Part shown: in pieces, positions 1 through 12,484 of the stretch
How the letters are laid out: each line of letters starts with the position of its first letter
How positions within the stretch are numbered: the first letter of the stretch is position 1
Source: Heterocephalus glaber
Taxonomy: Eukaryota > Chordata > Mammalia > Rodentia > Bathyergidae
Length of the DNA: 64,000 bases
Direction: 5' to 3'
NCBI RefSeq assembly: GCF_000247695.1
Contig: NW_004624734.1
Span: 37,610,659 to 37,674,658, forward strand
The notes under the pieces: model-generated
What the model was told of the DNA's origin: nothing
Databases searched by the model: none
Seen by the model: only the letters and a program-made list of their open reading frames with translations
Made by a program: the position numbers and the translations under genes

Positions 1-300
1 GCACTATGGTCTGATAATGTGCAGGGGATAACTTCAGTTCCTTTGCACTTACTTAAACATGTTCTGTGTGTGAGTATGTGGTCTATTTTGGAGAACAACC
101 TGTGTGCAGCTGAAAAGGATATGTATTCTGATTTTATGGGGTGGAATACTCTGTAAACATCTGTTAAGTTCTTTTCTTCAAGAGTTCGATTGAGTTCTAG
201 TATTTCGTTACTTGTTTTTTGTCTAGTTGATCTGTCTATTTGTGACAGTGGGGTATTGAGGTCCCCCACTACTATTGTATTAGTGCATATGGACTTTTCC

Positions 301-387
301 TTTTTTTTTTTTGGTACTAGGGATCGAACTCGGGTCCTTGCCCTTGCGCAGCAGGTGGCGAAACCACTGAGCTAAATCCCCGGCCCT
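301..387 (-). repeat. ID-type SINE inside LINE-1 copy 1
   Basis: The reverse complement has the tRNA-like A-box and B-box, ends GGTAC, and has its A-tail as the T-run at 301-312. TGGACTTTT is repeated on both sides as an eroded target duplication. Confidence 0.85.
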
Positions 388-417
388 AATGTGGACTTTT
401 CATATCCATTAGTATTT

Positions 418-566
418 TTTTTTTTTTTTTCGAGACAACGTCTCGCTTTGTGTTCAGGCTGGCCCTGAATTCACTTTGTAGCCCAGGCTGGCCTCGAACT
501 CCTGGCAGTTTTCCTGCCTTTGCCTCCCCAATGCTGCTATTACAGGCATGCACCACCATGCCCGGC
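418..566 (-). repeat. B1-type SINE inside LINE-1 copy 1
   Basis: This is an antisense 7SL-derived monomer with a T-run then GAGACAACGTCTCGC, GGCTGGCCTCGAACTC and TGCACCACCATGCCCGGC. The target duplication TAGTATTT lies at 410-417 and 567-574. Confidence 0.9.
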
Positions 567-2260
567 TAGTATTTGTTTTATATAGTTGGGTGCACTAATG
601 TTTGGTGCATAGATGTTTATGATTGTCATCTCTTCCGTTGGATTGTTCCCTTTACAAGTATGTAGTGTTCTTCTTTGTCTCTCTTAATCAGTGCTGGTTT
701 GAAATCCACTTGATCTGCCAAGAGGATAGCTACTCCTGCTTTTTTTTCAGGTTCCCATCACATGGAGTATTGTTTTCCACCCTTTAACTTTCAGTCTATG
801 AGTTTCTTTTTGAATTGTGTGTTTCTTGTATGCAGCATATTTTTGGATTTTGCTTCTTGATCCATTCTGCCAGTCTATTTCTTTTGATTGGTGAATTGAG
901 ACCATTAACATTGATGGTTATAACTGATACGCACTGACTTATCATTGTCATAACTTTTTCTTTCTGTTGAATTCTCCCCCTTTACATTTAATTTCTTGTT
1001 GTTTCCGATGGATTCATTCTGCTGTGCTTCCTGGGGTTATGATCCTTGTTATCTTTTCCTAGCATATTGTCTAAAAATTTTTGGAGTGCTCGTTTGTTAT
1101 TCATGAAGTTCCTAAGTTGGTCTTTGTCATGAAATATCTTATTCTCCGTCAATTTTGAAAGATAGTTTTGCAGGGTACATCAATCTGGGTTGGAGGCTGT
1201 TTTCCTTTACATCACTCCAAGCTCTTCTTGCCTTGAGGCTTTGCATTGAGAAGTCTGCTGTGATTCTGATGGGTTTTCCTTTGTATGTGATTTGTTTCTT
1301 TTCTCTAACTGCTTGTAGAACTTTGTTTTTCTGTTGGGTTTCTGGAATCTTAACAGTTATATGCCTATGTGTAGATTTTTTTTGATCACGGTTGGTTGGA
1401 TTCCTATATGTCTCCCTAATCTGTATGTCAAGTTCTTTTCCCCTGCTTGGGAAGTTTTCTGCCATGACTTCTGTGAACAGTTTTTTTTATGTCATCTGCA
1501 CTCTCTCCTGTTTCTTCGTTGAGTCCAATCAGATGAACGTTATTCTTCTTTGCATCATCTAGCAGCTGCTGGATTGATTTCTCGTGGTCCTTTACAATTT
1601 TGAAGCAATTTTTCTTTTCCTGCTCACTAATTGCAATCTTATCTTCCATATCTGAAATTCTGTCCTCACATTGCCTCATTCTGCTGTGCAGACTTTCAAT
1701 GGAGTTTTTAATCTCCTGGAAATCTGTTTGCATCTGTTTTATGGATTCCATTTATTTCCTATGTTGGGATTCCATCATGTTCCTCAGCTCCTGTCTAGAT
1801 TTATCAATTGTATCTTGTACTATGAGCACAGTCTCTGCTGTTATCAGAGAAATTATTTCTGATTTCATTTTTTCCAGATCCTCTTTTTTTGCCAGTTCAG
1901 GGAGTGCAGGTGGTTGAATATCAGATTGTTCCATCTCATTTCCCTTTGGGGTTGCTATAGGTGACCTGGAAGTGTGGCTTTGAGACTTGTTTATGTGTCT
2001 TCTCATTTTGACCTGGGGGGGGGGTTGTTGTTGGTGTCTACCTGGCACACCTCTGCGCTGGAAGTGGCGATATGGCACCTGGGTTGCCCTTTCCTTTGCA
2101 CTGGGAGTGGCGGAACGACCGCCTGGAAGGACCTTCCTCTCGCTTTTACCTTTTGATCAGTACAAAAAATGCCCTTACTCTGCTAGCAAGCTCAGACGCT
2201 GGCAGATAGAGTACTCACTTGGACAGCTAATGAGACTGTCATGTGCACACTGATGGAGTT

Positions 2261-4029
2261 ACACACAAGCAAGGAGTAGACAGACAGGGTGGCTCACTGG
2301 AGGTTGGTAGGTGATGGAGGCAGAATGAGTAAATCCTTTCTGGGGTATTAAAAGATGAATATGTGCTTTCCAGGTGGCTGAAAAGTGAGTAGCATGGAAG
2401 AAGGGAGTTCCTCAGCTGCGTGATAAATACATGGGGGCAATAGTACTGCTATGTTGTTGCAGCACGAAGTGAGTGTGGCTGTGTAATCATGAATGGCGGT
2501 AGTTGAAGATATGTGTGTGGGTCCACTTCTGAAAGAACTTCACAGACGGTGGAGAAACACTGAAAAGCTTTAAGCAGGAGAGCGATATGGTCAGATTTTT
2601 GTTTTAAAGGCAGCAGGGCAGGTAGTTTAGTAGGGGCTGAAATTGCAGGCAGGAGGATTTGTGTAACAATGTTGTGTTATTCCAGAGTAGAGGGCATAAA
2701 GCAAGTGCCAATGCAGAAGTAGAGAGGAAAGGAGGATATTTTATTTAGGAAGTAAAATGGAAGCCACTTATCACTTCTGTGGATGTTTGGAGAGAGAAAG
2801 GAAATAGTCCGGGAGAGCTGAGACAGTGGGGTAGGTGTGGAGTGGTATTTGAGAAAGGTTCAGTGTCAGGGAAGTGGGTTTCAGATGGAAGCTGAGGAGG
2901 TCTTTTCTGTGAGGCAACACTGAGGTTACTGTAGGAGACCCACTTGTGGACAGGTGGAAGTGGAGACTGGTAATTGACAGCATGGAGAAGAGCAAGGAAG
3001 AGGAACACAAGTGATGCCACTCTGGATGCTGTTGGAGTCACTGTGCTTCAGTGCAGTGGAACAGGTCGGGGGTGGACGGCTGAGGAATGGATGAAAGGAG
3101 GAAGCTCAGGCTGTGACTAGGGAGAATGATTCCACCTTCAGGGTGGAGTCTCGGGTTGTGTTGTCTTCAGTAGAGGAAGTTTCTTTCTTACAATAAGTAT
3201 GCAGCCTTGGCACATGTCACTGCTTTCATTATTTTCATATTTTTCCCTTGTGACTTGGCTTGTCTTGGTTTTAAAGTCTGCCTCACTCTCAGTCTGGGGC
3301 TACATTTTGCATATATACCTCAGATTATAGAATATGTGATTTCCCAAATCTAGACTTCCTCTACCACCCCTACCACCAGTGAAGTCATACGGGCTTGGAG
3401 TTTTCTCTGTAGAGGTAATTTGTCCTTTCTTTAGTAAACATCTTAAACTGTCCCTCTGTGCTGTGTCAGTTAATGTTCACTTAGCAGTATTTATTCAGCA
3501 TCTTAGGGTAGGTACCCAGAGATAGGTTTTATGAGGTCAATAAACTCTGATGTTGACTGTGGACTTTTGTTCTGTGGTATTTTTTGTTTTGTTTTGTTTC
3601 TTGGTGGGAGAAAAATCATTTGCTTCTGATTAACTTTTCAAAGGTAAATCTGACTAAAATGTTATATTTTGCCATGTGTGCAGACAAACATCACTGCTAT
3701 AAACTGCTCAGTTGGAAAATACAAAGTTGGAAAGGAGCATGGTCCTCGAATTTATGTCAGCAACTAAAGATGAAAAATGAAGTTGCTAGAATGATTTCAC
3801 CAGTGAAGCCGTATGGGCTTGGGAGTTTTCTCTGTGGGAAGGTTTTGGTAGTGAATTCAGTTTCTCAGATTGATGTCTGATTGTTCAGATTTTCTGTTTT
3901 ACGGCGGTTTTGGTAGGTTGTTACAGTAGTTAACAGTTTAGAACTTTAGGCTTATTCTTAATCCTTAAAAGCTCTTCTAAGAGTTGGATACTAATAAAAG
4001 AAGATCAGCAGCCCCTCTAGGCCTGCCTT
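2261..4029. other. PPP2R5A upstream intron, no gene seen
   Basis: This is intronic sequence. 2500-3130 is G/A-rich and has the look of an old degraded interspersed repeat that I cannot name. Open frames here are short and unrelated to any family I know. Confidence 0.5.
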
Positions 4030-4150
4030 CATTATTAGCACACAGTAATCTGTAGCCAGCACAGTGCCTGAGGTAATTCAGTCTTCACAGCAGCCCTGTG
4101 ACATAGGTAGTGGTATTATAGTACCACCTTAGAGGTACAGTGAAGAAGGT
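4030..4150 (+). repeat. MIR SINE fragment
   Basis: The order CAGTGCCTGAG, TCTTCACAGCAGCCCTGTGA, GGTAGTGGTATTAT and GAGGTACAGTGAAGAAGG follows the conserved core of MIR elements. Confidence 0.6.
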
Positions 4151-4296
4151 GGAGAGAGAGGTTAGGATTATAAGCATGCACCACTATGCTCCGTGTTTAT
4201 GTTATTTTTAATTTGCTGACTTGGCTTCTCAGCTTTTTCCTACTCTGTTGTAACCAGCAGGACAAAATTGAACTTTAAAAGTTAGAATTCTTTTTT

Positions 4297-4380
4297 CTTT
4301 TTCTTGGTATTGGGGATTGAACTCAGGTCCTTGTGCTTGCACAGCAGGCAGCGAAACCACTGAGCTAAATCCTAGGCCCT
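4297..4380 (-). repeat. ID-type SINE
   Basis: An antisense ID element with clear boxes. The 13-bp target duplication AGAATTCTTTTTT lies at 4284-4296 and 4381-4393. Confidence 0.9.
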
Positions 4381-4574
4381 AGAATTCTTTTTTCTTTGCA
4401 GATGGTAGCTTTCCAGATTTCCTCAGGCTAAGAGCATAAGTGCCACCCCCTCTTTCAGATGCTAGCCCCAGGGCGTCAAAGTCCAGTTCCCTTTCCACAG
4501 GGAAGGGAGGGGGCTGAAGATGGCTGGGAGGGCTGGAGCAGGCTGGGAGTTGTCCACTGTCTCTGTGTTCCCCT

Positions 4575-4635
4575 CTCCTTCCTTCCTTCCTTCCTTCCTT
4601 CCTTCCTTCCTTCCTTCCTTCCTTCCTTCCTTCCT
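4575..4635 (+). repeat. (TTCC)n microsatellite
   Basis: About 14 consecutive TTCC units. The open frames reading SFLP or KEGR repeats here are products of this repeat. Confidence 0.97.
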
Positions 4636-5101
4636 ATAAGAGGCCCTTACACACCCAGACACAGTGAGATGGTGATGTGTGGCAGTAAGGTGCACTTCCA
4701 TCTCCTCAGAGCTGGCTTTGAATAAAGCCTTTGTCCTGTCCACCCTGACTCCTGAGTTCATTTGGTTTGGACCTGCACAGCGGTAACATAGCTCCTGGGA
4801 GGGGACGATACATAGTGATGGGGTTGAAGAGGAGTGCTCGAGGAGGGCTGTGGTGTTTGCAAAGTCCTCTGTTCCACCCAAGCTTTTCTGAGGCGATTCT
4901 CTTCCCCAAGTTCAGGTACTTCCTCAGGCCGCATTCCCCCTGACAGTTCCAAAGACAGGCTCCTCTGGAGCAGTGTTAGCTTGGCGATCCTCTCTCCCAT
5001 TAAGCTCGTTACCCTACTGTAATTTTATAAGGCTGTTGTGAAAATTAAATTGTGAAAAATGCTTAGCACACATACATGTACATAAAGTAGCCGTTGTTAT
5101 T

Positions 5102-5216
5102 GTTGGCTTGACGTGGTAGCACATACCTGTAATCCCAGCACACATGAGACTGCAAGTTCAAGGCCAGCCTGGGCTACACAGCAAGTCCCTATTTCAAAAA
5201 ACAAAACAAAACAAAA
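5102..5216 (+). repeat. B1-type SINE, sense
   Basis: It contains TGGTAGCACATACCTGTAAT, CCCAGCACACATGAGACTGC and GGCCAGCCTGGGCTACAC, followed by an A-rich tail with CAAAA repeats. It lacks part of the usual middle. Confidence 0.9.
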
Positions 5217-6396
5217 AACAATATTGTTGTTATTTTTATCATTATCTATAGTACCACTTCCGACACCTCTGATGGACCTACCTTTTTCTTTGTATGTTTT
5301 TCTGAAGTCTTGTGGGCCTCCAAGGTTTTTTTGTGCGTGTGTCTATGTCTATCTTTGTGTCTTTGAAATTACTTCCCAGATCTTTTTTTTTGACTGTTTT
5401 TGGTTTTGTTTTGTTGATTTTTTTTTTTAAGACAGTGTCTCTCACTATGTATTGATTTTAAACTTACTTATGGGGAAGTTTTGAGTTTTTTTTTAAGGAT
5501 GCCCTGAAAATCTGCGTGTGCCATTGTGTTTATAGATGTTTGCATATATATTGCCCTTAGTGACTTAAATTTTTCTTGATATACTTGCATATTCATGTCC
5601 CCACTATATTAATAATTTACCATTTCTTTCCTGCAAGAATTCTCTCAAGGAATTTGACAGGGATTTTAAAGTGTTTAGTTTTAATTTGAATGTGCAGAAG
5701 AGAGCTTTTTATTCAGGAAGCGGCTACTCCCTTCATTTACAAGCTGTAGTCTTTCTGGCTTTACTGCTTTAAAGGTTGCTCAGAGTTTTCATTATACTCA
5801 GAACTGTGTGACAGCTGTGCCCTGCCCAGTGCTGTTATCTCCAGTGAGAGAATTCTCCAGAGCAGTCCCCATCACTTGGCCCTGCAGCTCGGTTGGGCTC
5901 AGGGCTCTGTGGGGTAAGGTGCTCTGCTGTGCTGCACTCAAGCTCTGGGTGCGGATCCTCTCCCCACCGAGGAGGAAAGGAGAGTGAGGACTTTGCTGAT
6001 TATCTAGGGAGAAGCTGGTTACACCACAGCAGTGGGTTACTAGCAGGAAAAAGCCCCGAAAATGAGTGTCCTCAATGTGGAATTCTCAGAAATTCAACTG
6101 CCAAAGGCAAGAATTGGGCAAGAAAACAGTGAGCAGCGAGCAGGTCATTTCTAGGAGGTGGTTGGCTGCTCACCAATATCTAAAGCCACACCTGATCTGT
6201 AAATGGAAACAAGAAGAAATGTGCTGTCCCTTGACTTCTGAGGTGAAAGTTGCCTCTGAAAAAATGGGGAGAAGATAAGGAACTTTAAGAATGAAAATAC
6301 AGTTACAATATTAAATAGAGGGAGCCCATGAAACAGGAAGACAGAATGGGCCACTACAAGAGTGAGGGGTGACACATACAAGGAAGGATGTTTCTG
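5217..6396. other. Intron, no gene seen
   Basis: Unique-looking intronic sequence with T-rich runs near 5380-5490. No exon of the gene and no repeat family is recognised. Confidence 0.5.
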
Positions 6397-6550
6397 GTGA
6401 TGGGTATGGTGGCGCACACCTGTAATCCCAGCACTTGGGAGCCTGAGGCAAGAGGATTGCAGCAAATTCAGAGCCAGCCTGGGCTACATAGGGAGTTGAA
6501 GACCAGCCCAAACCACATAGTGAGACTGTCTCAAAACAAAACAAAACAAA
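6397..6550 (+). repeat. B1-type SINE with an extended 3' half
   Basis: It carries GGTGGCGCACACCTGTAATC, GAGCCTGAGGCAAGAGGATT and GCCAGCCTGGGCTACATAG, then a second GAAGACCAGCCC...CACATAGTGAGA motif and a (CAAAA)n tail. The second CCAGCC...CATAG motif suggests a partial internal duplication. Confidence 0.88.
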
Positions 6551-8219
6551 GTGATGTTTGTGAGTAAAATAGGACTTGTTAACAATTATTTGATGAGTTG
6601 CAGGTGAGTCTTTGTTTAATAAAGTGGACCAGCAAGCTATCTTGGAGAATGTGACATACCTGGGCCCTTTGGAAATTAAGTAACAAATAGTGAGGTATTT
6701 ACTGGCCAGCTGTGGATTGGCCTCCCTCCAGAATTTAAGACCTTTTGGAGAATTAGGGTGGAACATGGTGTGGCATAATGCAGTTGTCTTCTTTTTGAGG
6801 GACTTCTGGTTTTTTCTCAGAAAAGTTAAGAAAATTCTTTGTGTCTAGACAATAGACTCGTGGAGAATTGAGTTTTGTATTTGCGTTGCTCTTAATAACA
6901 AAGCTGGGAGTCTGTTGTCCCTTACCTGGCCAGGATGTGAGGAGTTCTTAGGGTTCCTCAGTCCCTGTCCTGAGTGCCCTCTGTTGCTTTCCTTCAGGAG
7001 GCACTCGCACCCGAACCTCCTGCCTGTCCCTAAGTGAGGCCTGCTTGTCCCTTGGGACGCACCTTAACCTGTTCCTACTGAGCCAGCACTTGGGCTGCTC
7101 TGTCTGTGGGCAGCCTCACGTGGGTCACGCTTGGTAATTACTCATCAGCTTTAATGAGGGGTCAGAGAGAGACACACAGTAAGAGACAGTGATGGTTCGG
7201 GCAGTGTTTCCTGTTTAGTTTTAGTGATCTCAGGTAAGAACATGTACTCAGTAGTCAGAAAGATATATCAGGAGCTTTATGTATTTCGGGTGTGCTTTTT
7301 ATAAAAATTCAGACTTTAAGAGGTTTAATTTTTCTTACAGCATTAGCTGATTCTGAACCATCATGTGTTTAAAGCATCATTCAGAATTTGTGTTTTCAAA
7401 AGTTCGAATTGGTGTTTTTATCAGCTTATCCACTGTAGCTCTTGTTAATCACGTCATTCACCAGGTTGGGCGACTGTCTGGGGTTTAGGACTCAGTGTCC
7501 GCAGACAATAAGATGCATTGTGCAGCTCACTGCGTGTGGGCCCTGGGCCTGGCTGTGAGCGCCAGTGATCCGAGGGCCTGCGCTGCGTTTATACTGGTGA
7601 GCACTATGACTAATGCAGTGTTTACACCTCTATTTTGGATTCTAAGATTTAATATCAACAGTCTTCACTTTTGGATTCACTGCTACATTTCCAATTTTGG
7701 AGCAAGGGCAATATAATTGTCTTTGTGTGAAATACCATTTCCCTGTGATGGTTGTGTGTAGGGATTACACTAGAGATAATTAATTTTTACTTTACTGTCA
7801 CCACTTGAGCGGGTAAAAGATGCCTCTTACTTTGAGCAAAGTTTAATCTTGAAATAGAAACCTACCAGGAGTAGAGAGGCCAGGATCGGAATTTGTGGGT
7901 AAGAAGGAGAAAGGCAGGGATGGTTTTAGATTATGGGGGCTTGGCTAGCTGAGAACAGAAAGGAAGTTGTAATGAGCAGGAAGTTGTGAAGGATTTTGAA
8001 CAGGAAGAGAAATGTAGATATTTTTTCTTTTCTTTCTCCAGCCCCTACCAAAAAAAAAATATCAAAGAGGATGAGGCTGGTAGAGTTCACCCAGGATGGC
8101 TGTGGTGAAGGGCATGGCTGTGCAGCCAGGTGGCCCAGCGCTATTGTCCTAATCTTATCTGATGGGGGCAAGGAAGAGGAGATGGAGAATGGATAGAGGA
8201 GTCTCCTTCTCCTGTGTTT
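6551..8219. other. Intron, no gene seen
   Basis: No exon, RNA gene or clear mobile element is recognised. A 66-codon open frame at 7996-8196 has no coding character I can support. Confidence 0.45.
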
Positions 8220-8760
8220 GTTTCCGTGTGCTTGTTAAAGAAAACAAAAGTCATCCATAGTTCCATAATCTAAATTCAGTAGCTGTTCACGTTTTGCGCA
8301 GTTTCTTCCTAGTCTATTTTGAAGTGATTTTTTTCCCCTCAAATATTTAAATATATTTACCATGCAATAAAAACTAAAGAACATGTGTTAGGTGGTGAAT
8401 ATTCATTGACTTTAATAATTGTATGCATCATATAACTGTCCCTGTAGTGAGATCTGGAACATGGCCATCTCATGGAACACTCCCTTGTGCCTTTTGTTTT
8501 AAAACATTTTTTCTAATCTCTATATATTTATAAGTAAATATACATTTATTTATAGTTTTAGATCTGTTACTGTAGCATTATGAAGTAAACATATTGTAAT
8601 ATATTTAAATATCTTTTATAAGCCTCATTCTCATTGCTGCCTAATAATCCAGTATGTGGAGATACCATTGTTTACTCAATTGTTTTCCCATTTAGGATAT
8701 TTAAGAATTTCTAAATTTCAGCCATTAAAAATAATACTATCATGAGCACCAAAGAGACAT
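8220..8760 (-). repeat. Old LINE-1 (L1M-like) fragment, antisense
   Basis: The series CTCATTGCTGCCTAATAATC, ATACCATTGTTTACTCAATT and CATTTAGGATATTTAAGAAT matches the antisense 3' part of old L1 ORF2. It is degraded and the limits are approximate. Confidence 0.45.
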
Positions 8761-10189
8761 TTTGAAGTAATAAAATGACATTGAAAAATTGCTTATAGCG
8801 GATAAAGTAAGTATAGAAGAGTTAAAAACTACTATAAAGGGTTAGGAGAACAGCAAACTCATTGAAAAACTAGGAAAGGTGAAAAGATGCTCCTCGAGGG
8901 CCAAGTGGAGGTCAGTGAGGTGAGACTGGTTTTGATAAGAATACATTTGAGATGATAGTGAGATGTCGGGGGGTTTCTGAACGTGACTGGGGATGCAGGA
9001 ATTAAGGCTATCTTTATGCCTGGAAACTACCATACTGGGAAAGGTGCACTTGTGTGTTTGTTCATGGGATGAAATGGTGGCTTGGAGGCATTCGCTTGAC
9101 TTCTGTCTCCAATGTCCCCTGATTCTGTTCTTTCTAAGTGGTACCTCGGCTCATGAACTTAGTTTGTTCCATGATCCTTATCACAGTCCGAATTGGGTGA
9201 GAACCGAATCATATTTCCCCATAAGGTCAACAGTGAACCATTGAATTTGATGTGATTCTTGTCCAATTCAGTTGGTGGTCAGAATCATGGAAAGAATTTA
9301 AGTTTGTGATTTGAAGCACCACTGTATTTTGCTGCATATGAGACTACAGCTAATGTATCTGATGGTGATTCTGAGGAAGGAAACAGATGTGAATCTTTTC
9401 ATTTTTTGCCTTGGCTAACACCAGAGCAGCTACCATTTGGTTTTCTTGTTCTACTGGATTCTTTCCCACCAAAAAGGAATTGGTATATTTGGATAAGAAG
9501 ATTAAATTACTTGAGTTAGCAGAAGTTACTGGAGAATGTAAGACATAATATACTAAGAAATAGCTATGAAGTTTTGAGTGAATAGAATGCATTGAACATG
9601 TGCATATGTTTACTTCCTTTACACCTTGAAGTCTCACCAACATTACTGAAAAGAAATAAAGCCCAAAACAAAATGGAGAGATCACAGAGCCAACAGTTTG
9701 GAAGCCAGAAAGCAAATGAATTGTAGTCACATCCTTGCTTTATCAGAGAAAGCTGAACCTGAAGCAGCAGCAAGGGAAACCTGTAAATAACCAGGTCATA
9801 CCACCGTTAACTCCAGGGAGCTTCAGAAATGCACACCTCAAAGAAAAGATGCATGGGGGTGAAAATAGGAGATTTGGCACAGTTTGTGTGTAGGTGCTAG
9901 AACTCCTAAGCCCACTTCCCTGTCCCAAAACCAAGCAGTCAGGTGACTGACTGTTCCTCCCAAACCCCAGCAAAAGACTGAAGGTTTACTCTGGAGAGGG
10001 CAAACTGGCCAAACTTGGGGATGTTAGGGACAACTGAGAACAATGGGTACCTTTCTGAAAGCAGCAGGCCACTCTGAGAATATCCTTAACTGTCTTCCTC
10101 AGTCAGCTCCCCTAGTAATAGATAGTCTGTAGTCAGGAGATAGATGAGCCTTCTATATAGATATATATGGGGGCTGCTTTTTACACTCG
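8761..10189. other. Intron, no gene seen
   Basis: Intronic. The 126-codon open frame on the - strand at 9350-9730 shows no motif I recognise and no splice context. Confidence 0.45.
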
Positions 10190-10315
10190 TGTGTGAAATG
10201 TAGCCAACCTTTTATGAATACCTCTAGCTCACTCATTTTACCTTTTTCACAGTTTAATGAATATTTAGGTTATTTTCAGTTTGGGGCTATTATGAATACT
10301 GCATCTGTGAGCTTT
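10190..10315 (-). repeat. Old LINE-1 fragment, antisense
   Basis: TTTCAGTTTGGGGCTATTAT followed by GAATACTGCATCTGTGAGC resembles the antisense L1M motif TTTGGCTATTATGAATAATGC. It is short and degraded. Confidence 0.4.
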
Positions 10316-10807
10316 CTAATGCTTGTTGACAATAATCACTGCATGGTGGGAGTAGTGCAAAATCTTTTTCTTTACCTTTGTTTCTTGTCACCACTGGAAT
10401 CGCTTTTCTTTTCCTACTGTATCTTGGGGGCATTCCTGCCCTCTGATGAATGTGCAACAGGTCAAGGAGAGTGGGACAAAACAAAGCATCTTTTCCTTCA
10501 CTTGATTTCTGCCTTTTGTAAAGCCTTTAAATGAAATATTGGCATATTCCTCAAGTCCTCCCTTGTGTTTACATTTGATCTGTATACAAATTCTGTTAAT
10601 TCTCTGTTCTTGATTTCTCAGGACAGATTCCTTTTCTTCCACACAGTTGGCAGTGCCCTCCTGAAACTCATTGTCTAAAGAGGCCAAATTGTTTGCAGAA
10701 ATAATCAGTATATGCTCAAGCCAGTTGTGCCAGTTCATCACAATTGCCTGTGGAATGCTTGCTCTTAACAGTAGCAGAAGCAGCAACAACAGTAAAAACA
10801 GATTTTT

Positions 10808-10983
10808 ACCAATGCGTGGTGGTCCAGGCCTATAATCCCAGCACTCTGGGAGGCTGAGGCAGGAGGACCACAAGTTTGAGCCCAGCCAGAGCAAGTTAGC
10901 GAGATCTTGTCTCAAAATAAAACAGGGCTGGGGTTGTAGCTCAATGTGAAGGTCCTGGTTTCAATCTCATACCGAAAACAAAA
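10808..10983 (+). repeat. B1-dID composite SINE (B1 head plus ID-like tail)
   Basis: A B1-like unit (GTGGTGGTCCAGGCCTATAA, AGGCTGAGGCAGGAGGACCA) ends in CTCAAAATAAAACA. It runs straight into GGGCTGGGGTTGTAGCTCAA and a decayed B-box, GTTTCAATCTCATACCG. Confidence 0.8.
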
Positions 10984-11234
10984 CATATCTTTTTTTTTTT
11001 TGGTCTGTATAAATCTTTACAATAGAGGGGAACCCCCCCAAAAAACCCAACAACTTGATAAAGGAAATACAAGTAAAAATGATGGTGTCTTTGTGAGTTG
11101 ATAAAATAGTGCCCACTCAAGATTTCTATTCCCTTAATATTTTGAATACTGACTATATATTTACAAATTGGACAAAATAAGTATTTAAAAGCCTTTTTTG
11201 TGTAATTATGAATAAACCATGACATTAAAAAAAA

Positions 11235-11432
11235 GCTTTTTTATTTTGTTATCCTTTTGCCTGTTAAGCTACTTTTTAATCAGGTGTTCCTTCCTTCGGC
11301 TTCGTTTGAGCAATCAGTTGTAATAAAATAGTTGCTTTTTTATTTTGTTATCCTCTTGCCTGTTAAGCTACTTTTTAATCAGGTGTTCCTTCCTTCTGCT
11401 TCGTTTGAGAAATCAGTTGTAATAAAATAGTT
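11235..11432 (+). repeat. 99-bp direct tandem duplication, two copies
   Basis: Copy 1 is 11235-11333 and copy 2 is 11334-11432. They begin GCTTTTTTATTTTGTTATCC and differ at only three positions (T/C, G/T, C/A), so the duplication is recent on the scale of this intron. Confidence 0.95.
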
Positions 11433-12405
11433 GCTGTGCTCTAGAATGCCTGTTAATCCAGATTTAAAATTTCACAGTGTCTGTGTATCAATAAGGTTGT
11501 GATCACTCACTTTGGAAGTCTCATTTTAAGAGATTTAAAGATTTAAAGAGATTTAAGAGTCCTTTTGTATGTTTCCTGATGTTGTGAAATAAAGCCCACA
11601 AGTGTCACAGGTGCACATTTCTTAGTCACATGTAAACCACGCATTGTCTTTAGTTTGGTGGATGTTCTCTGAAAGACACAAAGCTTTGTCCACAAATGTG
11701 GTTTTGTGCTGATAACCTACCTTGTTTAGGGTGAGCCTCTGTGTGCCGCCAAAGACCTTCCCTGATGATCGACCAGGGCATTGTGGAATTTGTTTCAGCT
11801 CACAGCTTTGTGTTTAACTCAAGAGAACATGTTTGGAATAATAACGTCTGGATATTCTTGTCCCATAGTTGTAATTATAGTATATACCAGTAACAGTTAC
11901 AATATTTAATCTGAGAATAAAGTTATACCTGCAATTGACTGACTATAATCTAGGAAATTATCATATCTAATTAAATTTCTTCCTCTCAGATGCTAAGAAC
12001 ATGTCATTATGCTAGAATAAAGGATGTTAATGATTTCACAAGTTCAGATAACTCTTAGATAGTTGTGTTGTTTCATACAGATGACAGGATTTAAAAAGAC
12101 ACTTTTAAATCTGAAGAAACTACAGTAGACTTTATCGTGATAATTAAGATACAATTTGGCTTTAAAAATACATTAATTAAACAAGTTATCAGTGAGTTAA
12201 ATTACCAGTTGAAAACTTAGAAATTGTGCCTTGTATTTCCTAATCAAAGCATCAGTGTAAAAGGTAGTTAACTGCTTCTAGGTCTGTGTCCCTTGAGCAT
12301 ATTTACAAAAATGCCTTAGAATTTTCTCCCTATTTTTATTTCTTACTAATTACTTACAATTAATTTAAAGGGACAGAGGGTCAAGTTTGAAATTTTTTGG
12401 TTTTG
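11433..12405. other. Intron, no gene seen
   Basis: A/T-rich intron with a short local GATTTAAA repeat near 11526-11557. No exon or named repeat is seen. Confidence 0.5.
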
Positions 12406-12484
12406 TCTTTTTTTTTTTTTTTGTACCGGGGATCGAACTCGGGTCCTTGCACTTGCGCAGCAGACGGCGAAACCACTGAGCTAA
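12406..12484 (-). repeat. ID-type SINE, truncated head
   Basis: A T-run, then GTACCGGGGATCGAACTCGG and GGCGAAACCACTGAGCTAAA. The terminal CCCCGGCCC is missing, so the 5' end of the element is truncated. Confidence 0.85.

Larger units (their letters stand above)
1..2260 (-). mobile_element. LINE-1 (copy 1), antisense: ORF1, start of ORF2 and 5' UTR
   Basis: On the - strand, 2078 down to 1139 reads as an L1 ORF1 protein. There is a basic N-terminal part, a coiled-coil part (1751-1428), and a C-terminal RNA-binding part with KITYKGKPIRITADFS and SLKARRAW-like motifs (1465-1139). The frame is broken by an in-frame TAA next to 1752-1754 and by a frame change near 1430-1465. Below 1139 the - strand continues into the ORF2 endonuclease region, cut by an ID and a B1 insertion. 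About 2080-2260 looks like L1 5' UTR. The element is dead, and its 3' end lies outside the window. Confidence 0.85.

Noticed and set aside
4459..4881. Open frames of 88 and 139 codons on both strands
   Set aside because: Their length comes from the (TTCC)n repeat being open in all frames.
7926..8196. Opposing 81- and 66-codon frames near 8000-8196
   Set aside because: No domain, no splice or promoter context and ordinary intron composition.
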